This document shows positions 12,590-21,688 of a stretch of 64,000 nt of DNA, in pieces (positions within the stretch are counted from its first letter, which is position 1; each line of letters begins with the position of its first letter). This DNA comes from Massilia phyllostachyos (GTDB lineage: Bacteria > Pseudomonadota > Gammaproteobacteria > Burkholderiales > Burkholderiaceae_D). The notes under the pieces are model-generated. The model ran no database searches. It had not been told where the DNA came from and worked only from the letters and a program-made list of their open reading frames with translations. Made by a program: the position numbers and the translations under genes. The stretch covers positions 248,001 to 312,000 of the forward strand of contig NZ_JAJNOC010000006.1 in NCBI RefSeq assembly GCF_021044825.1, read 5' to 3'.

Positions 12590-12667
12590 TGATCACTTCG
12601 GTAAAGAGGTGGGGCTGGCTGGACCGATTTCAAGGCCGTTCGCTTGCAGACCGAACAACGAAGGACA

Positions 12668-13054
12668 TCAAGCGCGGACCACGGATTCCAGTGCCAACAG
12701 CTGATCGTATGGCGCTTCCTGCAGCCACGATCGCAACTGATCAAGGTGTTCTCCGCTCGCCATGCCGATGAAGAGACGTTCGGGCTGTTGGCGCAGCAGA
12801 CGATTTAATGTTACACGCAAAACCAGGCTGCCGGCGCAGCACGGACACCCGGCTGCGAGTCGGACAAGTCTTACGGAAGGCCTTGCATCGAGGGGCGAGC
12901 TGCCGGAGGGCAGCCCTTCGAGGATGACCGCGCTGAAGGCGGCATCAGGAGGCGGAGGAAGTGCGGCAAGCTGCGCGGCGATGGCCGCTTCGCGCGCCGC
13001 CGCGCTCGCACCCGTGACCAGGGTGGTCGGCAGGCGCGAGCCAGGTAAAGCCAA
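12668..13054 (-). CDS. small G3E (CobW-like) GTPase homologue with degenerate P-loop
   Basis: A 128-residue protein read from a TTG that directly follows the stop of the response regulator gene (TGATTG), implying coupled translation. TLVTGASAAAREAA sits where CobW/HypB-type GTPases carry GxxGxGKT, but the Lys is absent. AAGCPCCAGSLVLRVTLNRLL resembles the metal-binding GCxCC region of G3E GTPases, followed by PERLFIGMASGEHL. It is therefore probably a truncated homologue unable to bind nucleotide in the usual way. Family call is tentative; the reading frame itself looks real. Confidence 0.55.
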   Translation of the reverse strand: MALPGSRLPTTLVTGASAAAREAAIAAQLAALPPPPDAAFSAVILEGLPSGSSPLDARPSVRLVRLAAGCPCCAGSLVLRVTLNRLLRQQPERLFIGMASGEHLDQLRSWLQEAPYDQLLALESVVRA

Positions 13055-13798
13055 TCAGCCGCCTTTCTTGGCGAGCTTGCCCGGCTCCACGCCGAGCTGC
13101 TTGAGCTTGCGGTACAGGTGGGTGCGCTCGAGGCCGGTCTTCTCGGCCACGCGCGTCATGCTGCCGCCTTCGCGGCCCAGGTGGTGCTCGAAGTACATGC
13201 GCTCGAAGGCGTCGCGCGCCTCGCGCAGCGGCAGGTCGAAGGACAGCGTGTAGCCGGTGCCCTCGCCCTGCGAGATCGCATGTACCAGGCGCGCGCCGTT
13301 GGGCGCCAGCGGCGCGGCTTGCGGCGTGTACATCGGCGCCGGCGCAGCCGCGCTGGCGGCTTCCATCGCCGGCATGGTGGTGTTCTGGACCACGGCCGGG
13401 CGCGGCGGCGCCAGCGGCGCGCGCGCCACTTCCTGGGCGCGGGTCAGGCCCTGCTGCACCGCTTTCAGCAGCTTCTGCAGGGCGATCGGTTTTTCCAGGA
13501 AGTTCAGGGCGCCGATGCGGGTCGCCTCGACCGCCGTATCGATGGTCGCGTGTCCGGACATCATGATGACCGGCATGGTGAGCAGGCCGTCGCGCTGCCA
13601 TTCCTTGAGCAGGGTGACGCCGTCGGTGTCGGGCATCCAGATGTCGAGCAGCACCAGGTCGGGCGCGCCTGCTGCGCGCGCCTCGCGCGCCTGCTGCGCG
13701 TTCTCCGCCAGCGTGATGGCATGGCCTTCGTCGCCAAGGATTTCCGAGAGTAACTCCCGGATGCCCATTTCATCGTCCACTACGAGTATGTTCGCCAT
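13055..13798 (-). CDS. NtrX-like response regulator lacking the AAA+ domain
   Basis: A 247-residue regulator. The receiver domain begins MANILVVDDEMG with Asp8/Asp9, phospho-acceptor Asp52 (VLLDIWMPDTDG) and Lys103 (FLEKP). A linker rich in Ala and Pro follows, then a Fis-type helix-turn-helix (GGSMTRVAEKTGLERTHLYRKLKQLG). There is no sigma-54-interacting AAA+ module between them, unlike classical NtrX. It lies 90 bases downstream of the NtrY-like kinase, its presumed partner. Confidence 0.85.
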   Translation of the reverse strand: MANILVVDDEMGIRELLSEILGDEGHAITLAENAQQAREARAAGAPDLVLLDIWMPDTDGVTLLKEWQRDGLLTMPVIMMSGHATIDTAVEATRIGALNFLEKPIALQKLLKAVQQGLTRAQEVARAPLAPPRPAVVQNTTMPAMEAASAAAPAPMYTPQAAPLAPNGARLVHAISQGEGTGYTLSFDLPLREARDAFERMYFEHHLGREGGSMTRVAEKTGLERTHLYRKLKQLGVEPGKLAKKGG

Positions 13799-13829
13799 CT
13801 GTCTGCCTTCCTGATCTCTTACCCGCTTG

Positions 13830-13863
13830 GTGAATGCCGTTGCGCCAAGGCAGACGGCATCAC
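13830..13863. terminator. hairpin between the kinase and response regulator genes
   Basis: ATGCCGT (13834-13840) pairs with ACGGCAT (13854-13860) around a 13-base loop in the 90-bp gap. It may attenuate transcription between the two genes. No strong T tract is present. Confidence 0.3.
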
Positions 13864-13888
13864 TGTTTAGTGAGATTTTATGCGTGTT

Positions 13889-16189
13889 TTATATTTCAGC
13901 CAAGTTCGCCTCGGGAGCTAACTTTAACAGCAAAATGAATACCGCCGCGCCACATCCGTCCGCCCGGTTGCCGATGTCGATCCGGCCGCCGTGTTCGTCG
14001 ATGATCTTCTTGACCATCGGCAGCCCCAGGCCGGTGCCGCGCGCCTTGGACGTGACGTAAGGCTCGAAGGCGCGCGCCAGGATGCGCGGCGAAAAGCCGG
14101 GGCCGTTGTCGGTGATCGCCAGGCGCACCGCGGTGCCGGCGGCGCCGTCCGCGCCCTCGTAATGGATCGCCTCCGTCACCACGTCGACCCGCGCCGGCGG
14201 CGCGCCCGGGCCGCGGTCGGCCAGCGCATCCTGGGCGTTCTGCACCAGGTTGTGGATCACCTGGCGCAGCTGGGTCGGGTCGCCCATCACCTGCGGCAGG
14301 CTCGGCGCCAGCGCGGCGTGGATCACGTCCGAGCCGTCCTCGGCCAGGTAAAGCTGGAGGATCTCGTCGATCAGGCCGTTCAGGTCGAGCGGCTCGAGCA
14401 CCGCCGGCGGCGTGCGCGCGTAGTCGCGGAAGTCGTCGACCATGCGCTTCATGGCGTCGACCTGGTTGACGATGGTGGTCGTGCTCTTCTTCAGCAGTTC
14501 CGCTTCCTGCGGCGGCAGGCTCGATTCGAGCTTCATCTGCAGGCGCTCGGCCGACAGCTGGATCGGGGTCAGCGGGTTCTTGATCTCGTGGGCCAGCCGG
14601 CGCGCGACCTCGCCCCAGGCCACCGAGCGCTGGCCCGCGATCACGTCCGAGATATCGTCGAACACCACGATGAAGCCGCTGCTCGACCCGACCGGCAGGC
14701 GCGAGCCGCGCGCCAGCAGGGTGATGTCGTGGTCCTGCTCGTCGCCCGTGCCGCGGCGCGGGATCTCGATCTGCTGCTGCCAGTGGGCGCGGCGCCGCCG
14801 GTCGCCGTTCGGCGGCGCGGCGGCCGACTGCGCGCTCTGCGCCGAGATCGCGCGCGTGACGCAGTTATAGAAGGTTTCCAGCCCGGCGATGCTGGCCAGC
14901 GGCCCGGCCAGCGCGCCCGGCTCGACCTGCAGGATGCGATACGCCGCGTCGTTCGAGTTCACCACCCGCCCTTCCGCGTCGAGCACGATCACGCCCGCCG
15001 ACATGTTGGCCAGCACCGACTCCAGGTGGGCCTTGGCGTTCTGCAGCGCGGCGCGGTTGCGCTCGACCGCGCTCCTCGCTTCGAACAGCTGGCCGGTCAT
15101 GGCGTTGAAGGAGCGCGTGAGCGTGCCCAGTTCGTCGTTGGTCTCGACCGTCGGCCGCGGCGACAGATCGCCTTCGGCCACCGCCTGCGTGCCCTCGGCC
15201 AGCACCAGCAGCGGCTGCGCCAGGTTGCCGGCGATGAGGAAGGCGCTGCCGATGGCGCCGAAGATCGCCAGCAGCAGGGTCAAGGTCAGCGTCTCGATGT
15301 ACATCTTCTTCAGGCCGGACCTGGCCTGGGCGCGCGAACGGTATTCGTCGGAAGCGCTCCTGAGCACCACCGCGTTCGAGGCCAGGTTCACCGGCACCGC
15401 CTGCAGCAGCTGCAGGTAGCGCGGCTCCAGGCCGGTCGGCTCGGGCACCGGCAGCACCACCCGCAGGCGCAGGCCGGTGGCGGCGTCGAGCGCGTTCGGC
15501 CCATTGGCCACGCCTTCGCTGCTGCCCTCGGGACGCGCATAGCCGCCCGGCAGCGCGGCGGACTTCAGCATCTCGGGCGTGGGTCGATCTGGCTCCAAAT
15601 TGGCGTTGCGGTCCTGGGCGCTGGAGGCGAGCACGGTGCCGTCGGCGGCGACCAGCATCACGCTCTGCATGCCGCGCACGTCGTTGGTCAGCCCGCTCAG
15701 CACGCCCTGCACCATCACCGCGTCCTGGCCGGCCAGGGTGGCGGCCGCGGTCTGGCCGGTGGCGCTCAGTTCGGCGACCGCCTCGTCCAGCGCGGCGCGC
15801 CCGAGGTTCAGGCCGGACTCGATCGCGGCCTCGATCTTGACGTCGAACCAGGATTCGATCGAGTGCCCGACGAAGCGCACCGAGACCATGAAGATGATCA
15901 GGCCGGGCAGGATGCCGATGGCGGCGAACAGCAGCACCAGCCGCGCCACTAGGCGCGAGCCGAACTTGCCGGCCTTGTAGCGCGAATACAGGCGCCCCAG
16001 CGCGATGACCACCAGCAGCAGCAGCAGCCCCGCCATGCCGGCGTTCACGCCCAGCAGCCAAGTGTAGTAACGGTCGAAGAAACCCGAATTCTCGGAAGCG
16101 GTCGAGAGCAGGAACAGCAGGATCGAGACGATCGCGCCCACCACCACCAGGGAGTAGCGCAGCGCCCGGTTGATCGACCTAACCCGCAC
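13889..16189 (-). CDS. NtrY-like sensor histidine kinase
   Basis: A 766-residue membrane kinase. The N-terminus carries several transmembrane helices (RYSLVVVGAIVSILLFLLS and AGLLLLLVVIALGRLY among them), then a periplasmic sensor region, a further helix and a HAMP-like linker. A PAS domain follows (VLDAEGRVVNSNDAAYRIL). The HisKA motif RRLAHEIKNPLTPIQ has its His near residue 533, and the ATPase domain shows LVQNAQDAL, ITDNGPGF and GTGLGLPMVKKI. The start is a GTG at 16189, overlapping the DUF4390 gene by 11 bases. It pairs with the downstream response regulator; the signal sensed is unknown. Confidence 0.9.
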   Translation of the reverse strand: MRVRSINRALRYSLVVVGAIVSILLFLLSTASENSGFFDRYYTWLLGVNAGMAGLLLLLVVIALGRLYSRYKAGKFGSRLVARLVLLFAAIGILPGLIIFMVSVRFVGHSIESWFDVKIEAAIESGLNLGRAALDEAVAELSATGQTAAATLAGQDAVMVQGVLSGLTNDVRGMQSVMLVAADGTVLASSAQDRNANLEPDRPTPEMLKSAALPGGYARPEGSSEGVANGPNALDAATGLRLRVVLPVPEPTGLEPRYLQLLQAVPVNLASNAVVLRSASDEYRSRAQARSGLKKMYIETLTLTLLLAIFGAIGSAFLIAGNLAQPLLVLAEGTQAVAEGDLSPRPTVETNDELGTLTRSFNAMTGQLFEARSAVERNRAALQNAKAHLESVLANMSAGVIVLDAEGRVVNSNDAAYRILQVEPGALAGPLASIAGLETFYNCVTRAISAQSAQSAAAPPNGDRRRRAHWQQQIEIPRRGTGDEQDHDITLLARGSRLPVGSSSGFIVVFDDISDVIAGQRSVAWGEVARRLAHEIKNPLTPIQLSAERLQMKLESSLPPQEAELLKKSTTTIVNQVDAMKRMVDDFRDYARTPPAVLEPLDLNGLIDEILQLYLAEDGSDVIHAALAPSLPQVMGDPTQLRQVIHNLVQNAQDALADRGPGAPPARVDVVTEAIHYEGADGAAGTAVRLAITDNGPGFSPRILARAFEPYVTSKARGTGLGLPMVKKIIDEHGGRIDIGNRADGCGAAVFILLLKLAPEANLAEI

Positions 16190-16754
16190 TTGGCCCCGCT
16201 TTGTAGGTGAAGGTCTTGCGGTTGGAAGCGAGGCGCCAGCTGGAATCGTTGATGGCGTTCACCTGCAGCGGCTTGGACAGGAAATCGCGGTCCATGAACA
16301 TGCGGATCGAGACCTCGTAGGACTCGCCCGCCTTGAGCGCGCCCTTGGGCGCGATCAGCCAGCGCGCGGGGCGCCGGATCAGCGACAGGGCTTCGTCCAG
16401 CGTCGGGAAACTCTGGGGCACGGTGCCCCCGCTCGACACATTGTACTGGCGGGTCAATACGTCGTAGGAGATGCTGATGGTGCGCTTCGAGAACACCGCC
16501 TTTTCGTCGCGCCACCACCAGCGCGGGCGCGTCATCTCGATCTCGGTGGTGAAGTGCAGCTTGATGCCGTTCTGGACCGCCTCCTGCAGCTCGTGGTTGA
16601 GGTCGAACGAGAAGCGGGTGTTGAGCCGGTAGCCGTCGTCGCTGAGCTGGATGTCGGCCTGCGTGATGTCGACCCCGTCGGCCGCCCGTGCCTGCGCGCA
16701 CGCGAAGACCAGCAGCAGCTGGCAGGCGAGTAGGCAGAAGAATCGTAACGTCAC
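16179..16754 (-). CDS. DUF4390 exported protein
   Basis: A 191-residue protein with a clear signal peptide (FFCLLACQLLLVFACAQARA) and the DUF4390 pattern (VDITQADIQLSDDGYRLNTRF, WWWRDEKAVFSKRTI). The family regularly sits between rsmB and an NtrY-type kinase in Betaproteobacteria, as here. Its function is unknown; the position suggests a link to envelope sensing by the kinase. Confidence 0.85.
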   Translation of the reverse strand: MTLRFFCLLACQLLLVFACAQARAADGVDITQADIQLSDDGYRLNTRFSFDLNHELQEAVQNGIKLHFTTEIEMTRPRWWWRDEKAVFSKRTISISYDVLTRQYNVSSGGTVPQSFPTLDEALSLIRRPARWLIAPKGALKAGESYEVSIRMFMDRDFLSKPLQVNAINDSSWRLASNRKTFTYKAGPSAG

Positions 16755-16779
16755 GGGTGGGCGGGGCCTTGGGTTAAAC

Positions 16780-16800
16780 GTGATGCCGGGAAGGCATCAC
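16780..16800 (-). terminator. hairpin overlapping the rsmB stop codon
   Basis: GTGATGCC (16780-16787) pairs with GGCATCAC (16793-16800) around GGGAA. The minus-strand sequence continues GTTTAACCC. The stem includes the rsmB stop codon, so it could act as a weak terminator or attenuator before DUF4390. Confidence 0.4.
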
Positions 16801-18401
16801 GCCGCGTTTTTCTGGAACAGGGCGTAGAACAAGCCGTCATGATCCTGCGCGGCACCGCTGGCTGGCAGCAGCTGGCCCGGCGCGTCGAGGCGGATCGCAT
16901 GATGGCGCGCCGCGAAAGCGGCGGCCTGCGCCTCCGATTCCTGGGGCCAGAGCGAACATGTCACGAACAGCAATTTACCATTTGGCAGCAGCATCTGCCA
17001 AAGATTGTCGAGTATTTTCGTGGAAAGTGTTGCAAGTTGGAGCGTATCGGACTTGCGGCGCAGCCAGCGGATATCCGGGTGGCGGCGCACGATGCCGGAG
17101 GCCGTGCACGGCACGTCGGCCAGGATACGGTCGTATTGACGGCCGTCCCACCAGCCATTGTCCTGGGCCTCGGCCGCGATCAGGGTGGCTTGCAGGCCGA
17201 GGCGGCCCAGGTTGTCGCCCACCCGCGCCAGGCGCTGGGCGTCGGCGTCGACCGAGGTCAGCTCGACGTCGGCCATCTCGAGGATGTGGCCGCTCTTGCC
17301 GCCCGGGGCGGCGCAGGCGTCCAGCACCCGCATGCCATCCTGCAGGTCGAGCAGCGGCGCGGCCAGCTGGGCGCCGGCGTCCTGCACCGACACCACGCCG
17401 TCGTGGAAGCCCGGCACCTGGCTGACGTTCACGGCCTGGGCCAGGCGCACCGCGCTCGGGCCCACGCGGCTGGCCTCGATGCCGGCCTGCGCCAGCGTTG
17501 CCAGATAGGCGTCGACCTCGAGGCGGCGGCGGTTCACACGCAAGGTCATGGGCGGGTGCGCGTTGCCGGCCGCGAGGATGGCTTCCCAGTGCTGCGGGTA
17601 AGCGGTGCGGGTGCTGTCGATCCACCATTGCGGATAGTTCCAGCGCGCCAGCGGCTCGCGCAGCGCCTGCGCCACCAGCGCCTCGCGCTCGCGCAGGAAG
17701 CGGCGCAGCACCGCGTTCACCATCGCCTTGGCGTGGGCGAAGTCGGGATGGCTGGCGGCGGCGTTCACGGCCTGGTCGACCACGGTAAAGGCTTCGTAGG
17801 GCGGCTGGGTGCCTTCCGGCGGATCGAGCAGGGCCAGCGCGGCCGACAAGAGGCCCGCCAGCATCGGCGGTTCGGGCGCCTTGGACGTCATCAGGCCCAG
17901 CAGGATGTCGCTGCGGCCCAGCTGGCGCATGGTGCGGTAGGCGATGTCCTGGATCGCGCCGCGCGCCTGCGGGGTGACGTCGTAGCTTGTGAACACGGCG
18001 GCCAGCGCCTGCGGCAGCGCGGTCCCGGCGCGCACGCGCGCCACGGCGTTCGCCGCGCCCAGCAGGCTCAGTGCCAGCGAATCGGACTTCAGGTCGGGAC
18101 GGTAGTCGCGCTGCGGGGCGACCTTGACCTGGTGGCTGTCGCGCAGGCGCGGGGCTTCCGGTTTGTACGGCGCGCGGCGCGGCGCATCTCCTTCAGTCTG
18201 CGCGCGGCGCGCCCTGGCGTCGACCGCGGCCTCGCGCTCCGCCGACGGGCGGTAGACCGGCTTGGCGGCCGGAGCTGGCGCCGGCTTGGCAGGCGCGGTG
18301 CTTCCTGTGCGGGCGCCGGCTGGCCGCCCGCCTTCCGTCGTGGTGGAACGCGCCGGCTTGGCTTTCGGTTTCAGGGTGAGCGTCGGGCGCTTGTCGGTCA
18401 T
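16797..18401 (-). CDS. rsmB: 16S rRNA (cytosine-967-C5)-methyltransferase RsmB
   Basis: A 534-residue protein, about 100 residues longer than E. coli RsmB because of a low-complexity Lys/Pro/Ala/Arg-rich N-terminal extension. A NusB-like domain follows (SLALSLLGAANAVARV onward). The methyltransferase domain has SAM motif DACAAPGGKSG near residue 360. The two catalytic Cys regions are VPCTASG (near 432) and FVTCSLWPQESE (near 478). The ATG at 18401 (MTDKRPTLTLKPK) is chosen over the longer frame. First gene of the rsmB-DUF4390-kinase-regulator run. Confidence 0.93.
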   Translation of the reverse strand: MTDKRPTLTLKPKAKPARSTTTEGGRPAGARTGSTAPAKPAPAPAAKPVYRPSAEREAAVDARARRAQTEGDAPRRAPYKPEAPRLRDSHQVKVAPQRDYRPDLKSDSLALSLLGAANAVARVRAGTALPQALAAVFTSYDVTPQARGAIQDIAYRTMRQLGRSDILLGLMTSKAPEPPMLAGLLSAALALLDPPEGTQPPYEAFTVVDQAVNAAASHPDFAHAKAMVNAVLRRFLREREALVAQALREPLARWNYPQWWIDSTRTAYPQHWEAILAAGNAHPPMTLRVNRRRLEVDAYLATLAQAGIEASRVGPSAVRLAQAVNVSQVPGFHDGVVSVQDAGAQLAAPLLDLQDGMRVLDACAAPGGKSGHILEMADVELTSVDADAQRLARVGDNLGRLGLQATLIAAEAQDNGWWDGRQYDRILADVPCTASGIVRRHPDIRWLRRKSDTLQLATLSTKILDNLWQMLLPNGKLLFVTCSLWPQESEAQAAAFAARHHAIRLDAPGQLLPASGAAQDHDGLFYALFQKNAA

Positions 18402-18533
18402 GGCAGGGTCGCTACAGGTGCAAAAAAGGCCCTCATTGTAACGGTATCGGCTTTGGCGCCGCTTAAACAAACGTAAACCCGCGGACGTCAAGGCCTGCTC
18501 CAGGGAACATGTTTCCGTACCTCGGCAAACCAG

Positions 18534-18539
18534 TATAAT
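18534..18539 (+). promoter_or_regulatory. -10 box of the argS operon
   Basis: A perfect TATAAT, with TTTCCG 16 bases upstream as a poor -35. It lies 53 bases before the argS ATG and in the divergent gap with rsmB, so it is the likely promoter for the seven-gene operon. Confidence 0.5.
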
Positions 18540-18591
18540 GGTCGCTGTTTGCCTGCCCGCGGGCGCCCTCTTTTATCAGACCGACATCCTC

Positions 18592-20331
18592 ATGCTTGCC
18601 CAACAAAAACAAGAAATCGTTGCCCTGTTCCAGGCCGCCCTCGCGCCGATCGTCGCCGGCACCGATTTGACTCCCAACATCGTGCTGGAGCGCCCGCGCG
18701 ACCCCAGCCACGGCGACATCGCCTGCAACATCGCCATGCAGCTGGCCAAGCCCCTGAAAACCAATCCGCGCGAACTGGCCACCCGCCTGGTCGCCGCCCT
18801 GCTGGCCGAACCCGGCGCGCTAGGCCTGGTCGAGTCGGCCGACGTGGCCGGCCCCGGCTTCATCAACCTGCGCGTGGCCGCGAGCGCCAAGCAGTCGGTG
18901 GTGCGCACCGTGCTCGAGCAGGGTCCGGCATTCGGCCGCGGCGTCTCCGGCCAGGGCCACCATGCGATCATCGAATTCGTCTCGGCCAACCCGACCGGCC
19001 CGCTGCACGTCGGCCACGGCCGCCAGGCCGCGCTGGGCGATGCGCTGTCTTCCCTGTTCGAGTCGCAGGGCCATCAGGTGACCCGCGAGTTCTACTACAA
19101 CGACGCCGGTGTGCAGATCGCCACCCTGGCGACCTCGGTCCAGGCGCGCGCGCGCGGCTTCAAGCCGGGCGACGCCGAGTGGCCCGAATCCGCCTACAAC
19201 GGCGACTACATCGCCGAGATCGCGGCCGACTTCCTGGCGAAGAAAACCGTCTCGGCCAGCGACGGCGAACCGGCCACCGGCTCGGGCGACGTCGAGGACA
19301 TCGAATCGATCCGCCGCTTCGCCGTGACCTACCTGCGCAACGAGCAGGACCAGGACCTGCAGGCTTTCGGCGTCAAGTTCGACAACTACTACCTCGAGTC
19401 CTCGCTGTACGCGGACGGCAAGGTCGAAGCGGCCGTGCAGGCGCTGGTCGATGCCGGCGTCACCTACGAACAGGAAGGCGCGCTGTGGCTCAAGACCACC
19501 GACTACGGCGACGACAAGGACCGCGTGATGCGCAAGTCGGACGGCGGCTACACCTATTTCGTGCCGGACGTGGCTTACCACATGCAGAAGTTCCGCCGCG
19601 GCTTCGACCAGGCCATCAACATCCAGGGCAGTGACCACCACGGCACCATCGCGCGCGTGCGCGCCGGCCTGCAGGCGGTCAATATTGGTATCCCGCGCGG
19701 TTATCCTGATTATGTGCTGCACAAGATGGTCACGGTGATGAAGAACGGCGAAGAGGTCAAGATCTCGAAGCGCGCCGGGTCGTATGTCACCGTGCGCGAC
19801 CTGATCGAATGGTCGGGCAACGGCGACATCACGCGCGGCCGCGACGCGGTGCGCTTCTTCCTCATCTCGCGCAAAGCCGACACCGAATTCGTGTTCGACG
19901 TCGACGTCGCGCTGAAGACCTCGGACGAGAACCCGGTGTATTACGTGCAGTACGCCCACGCGCGCATCTGCTCGGCGCTGGCCAACTGGGGCGGCGACGA
20001 ATCGCAGCTGGTCGGCGCGGACCTGTCGCTGCTGGACCAACCGCACGAAGCGAGCCTGCTGTCCAAGCTGTCCGCCTTCCCGGAAATGCTGGAGCGCGCC
20101 AAGCTCGAACTGAGCCCGCACCACGTCGCCTTCTACCTGCGCGAACTGGCCGGAGAACTGCACAGCTACTACTTCGCGCACAAGTGGCTGCTGGACGATA
20201 ACGAGCCCCTCAAACTGGCGCGCCTGGCGCTGGCCCTGGCGACCCGCCAGGTGCTGCGCAACGGCCTGGCCCTGATCGGCGTGTCCGCGCCAAGCAAGAT
20301 GGAACGCGCCCCTACTGAAGCTTCAGAGTAA
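18592..20331 (+). CDS. argS: arginyl-tRNA synthetase
   Basis: A 579-residue class I aminoacyl-tRNA synthetase of normal length. The HIGH-like motif reads [10 protein letters not shown] near residue 139, and the KMSK-equivalent region is [11 protein letters not shown] near 390. The C-terminal anticodon-binding domain includes [11 protein letters not shown] and LYLREL-type helices ending with [20 protein letters not shown]. The start at 18592 ([14 protein letters not shown]) is the family start. Leads the operon argS-SPOR-dsbA-SDR-birA-coaX-SPOR. Confidence 0.97.
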   Translation: MLAQQKQEIVALFQAALAPIVAGTDLTPNIVLERPRDPSHGDIACNIAMQLAKPLKTNPRELATRLVAALLAEPGALGLVESADVAGPGFINLRVAASAKQSVVRTVLEQGPAFGRGVSGQGHHAIIEFVSANPTGPLHVGHGRQAALGDALSSLFESQGHQVTREFYYNDAGVQIATLATSVQARARGFKPGDAEWPESAYNGDYIAEIAADFLAKKTVSASDGEPATGSGDVEDIESIRRFAVTYLRNEQDQDLQAFGVKFDNYYLESSLYADGKVEAAVQALVDAGVTYEQEGALWLKTTDYGDDKDRVMRKSDGGYTYFVPDVAYHMQKFRRGFDQAINIQGSDHHGTIARVRAGLQAVNIGIPRGYPDYVLHKMVTVMKNGEEVKISKRAGSYVTVRDLIEWSGNGDITRGRDAVRFFLISRKADTEFVFDVDVALKTSDENPVYYVQYAHARICSALANWGGDESQLVGADLSLLDQPHEASLLSKLSAFPEMLERAKLELSPHHVAFYLRELAGELHSYYFAHKWLLDDNEPLKLARLALALATRQVLRNGLALIGVSAPSKMERAPTEASE

Positions 20332-20339
20332 ATCGCAAC

Positions 20340-21014
20340 ATGACCACCCTTCGTACTTTCTCTCCGCTGCGCCAGCGCGGCAGCACCCTGACCGGCATCA
20401 TCATCGGCCTGATCATCGGCCTGGGAATCGCGGTGGTGGTCGCGCTCGTGATCACCAAGGGCCAGTCGCCCTTCACCGACCGCTCCAACAAGATGGGCCG
20501 TCCGGCCGACCTGGCGCCGAGCCAGGCCAACGATCCGAACAAGCCGCTGTACGGCAACCGCGACGCCGCGCGCGAGGCGAACCGCGAGATCACCGAACGC
20601 GCCAACCGTCCGGCTCCCGCACCAGCACCGGCGCCTGCGCCGGCGCCGGATTCGGATCCACTGGGGCAGGCGATCGCCGGCATGCAGGGTACTGCGCCTG
20701 CAGCGGCTCCGGCTCCCGCGGCGGCGGCTGCCCCGGCTCCGGCTGCACCGGTTGCGGCCGCGCCGGCCGGCGCCGACGGCTACATCTACTACCTGCAAGC
20801 AGGCGCCTTCCGCGAAATGTCGGACGCCGAGAACACCCGCGCCAAGCTGGCGCTGCTGGGCTTCGAGGCCGCGATCAGCGACCGCAGCACCGACGGCGGC
20901 GTCCTGCACCGCGTGCGCGTCGGCCCCTACAACCAGGTCGAAGCCATGAACAAGGCGCGCGCCAAGCTGCTCGACAGCGGCATCGACGTCGCCATCGTTC
21001 GCAACCAGCGTTAA
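20340..21014 (+). CDS. SPOR-domain membrane protein (FtsN-like)
   Basis: A 224-residue protein with one transmembrane helix near the N-terminus (LTGIIIGLIIGLGIAVVVALVI), a long Pro/Ala-rich periplasmic linker and a C-terminal SPOR domain (YYLQAGAFREMSDAENTRAKL to the end). SPOR domains bind denuded glycan at division sites, so an FtsN-like septal role is inferred. It starts 8 bases after argS and is 8 bases before dsbA. Confidence 0.87.
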   Translation: MTTLRTFSPLRQRGSTLTGIIIGLIIGLGIAVVVALVITKGQSPFTDRSNKMGRPADLAPSQANDPNKPLYGNRDAAREANREITERANRPAPAPAPAPAPAPDSDPLGQAIAGMQGTAPAAAPAPAAAAAPAPAAPVAAAPAGADGYIYYLQAGAFREMSDAENTRAKLALLGFEAAISDRSTDGGVLHRVRVGPYNQVEAMNKARAKLLDSGIDVAIVRNQR

Positions 21015-21022
21015 GGAAAACC

Positions 21023-21688
21023 ATGCAGCCACTGCGCCGCCTGACCTGTGCCGCCCTCCTCTTTGCCGCCGCCGGCCTGGCTGGCGCGTCCCCGACCGCA
21101 CCGAAGGAAGGCGCCGATTACCTGGCGCTTTCCGACCCGCAGCCGACCGACAGCGGCAAGAAGATCGAGGTCATCGAGTTCTTCGCCTATTACTGCCCGC
21201 ACTGCTACGCCTTCGAGCCGAAGCTGGCGGCCTGGGTCAAGAAGCAGGGCGACAGCATCGTGTTCCGCCGCGTGCACGTGCCGCGTGGCGAACAGGTGGC
21301 GGCGCAGCAGCGCCTGTTCTTCACGCTCGAGTCGCTCGGCATGCTGGAGCAGTACCACGACAAGGTGTTCAACGCGATGCACGTCGACCACCTGCCGCTG
21401 GCGCAGGACGAGCAGGTGTTCGACTGGGCCAGCCGCGCCGGCATCGACCGCGCCAAGTTCATCGACGCCTACCGCTCCTTTGGCGTGCAGGCCAAGGTGC
21501 GCCGCGCACAAGCCATGATGGAAGGCTACCGCATCACCCACTGGCCGATGATCGCGGTCGACGGCCGCTTCCTGACGTCTCCCGGCATGGTCAACGAAGC
21601 CAACGGCATGAGCGGCGACGCGGCCCTGGGCGGCACCCTCTCGGTGATGGACGCACTGGTCGCGCGGGCGCGGGCCGACAAGAAATGA
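21023..21688 (+). CDS. dsbA: thiol:disulfide interchange protein DsbA
   Basis: A 221-residue periplasmic oxidoreductase with a signal peptide (LTCAALLFAAAGLAGA). The active site is FFAYYCPHCYAF, Cys58-Pro-His-Cys61, the classical DsbA dithiol. A helical insertion follows. The cis-Pro region appears near THWPMIAVDGRF. It introduces disulfides into exported proteins. The stop overlaps the next ATG (ATGA). Confidence 0.93.
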   Translation: MQPLRRLTCAALLFAAAGLAGASPTAPKEGADYLALSDPQPTDSGKKIEVIEFFAYYCPHCYAFEPKLAAWVKKQGDSIVFRRVHVPRGEQVAAQQRLFFTLESLGMLEQYHDKVFNAMHVDHLPLAQDEQVFDWASRAGIDRAKFIDAYRSFGVQAKVRRAQAMMEGYRITHWPMIAVDGRFLTSPGMVNEANGMSGDAALGGTLSVMDALVARARADKK

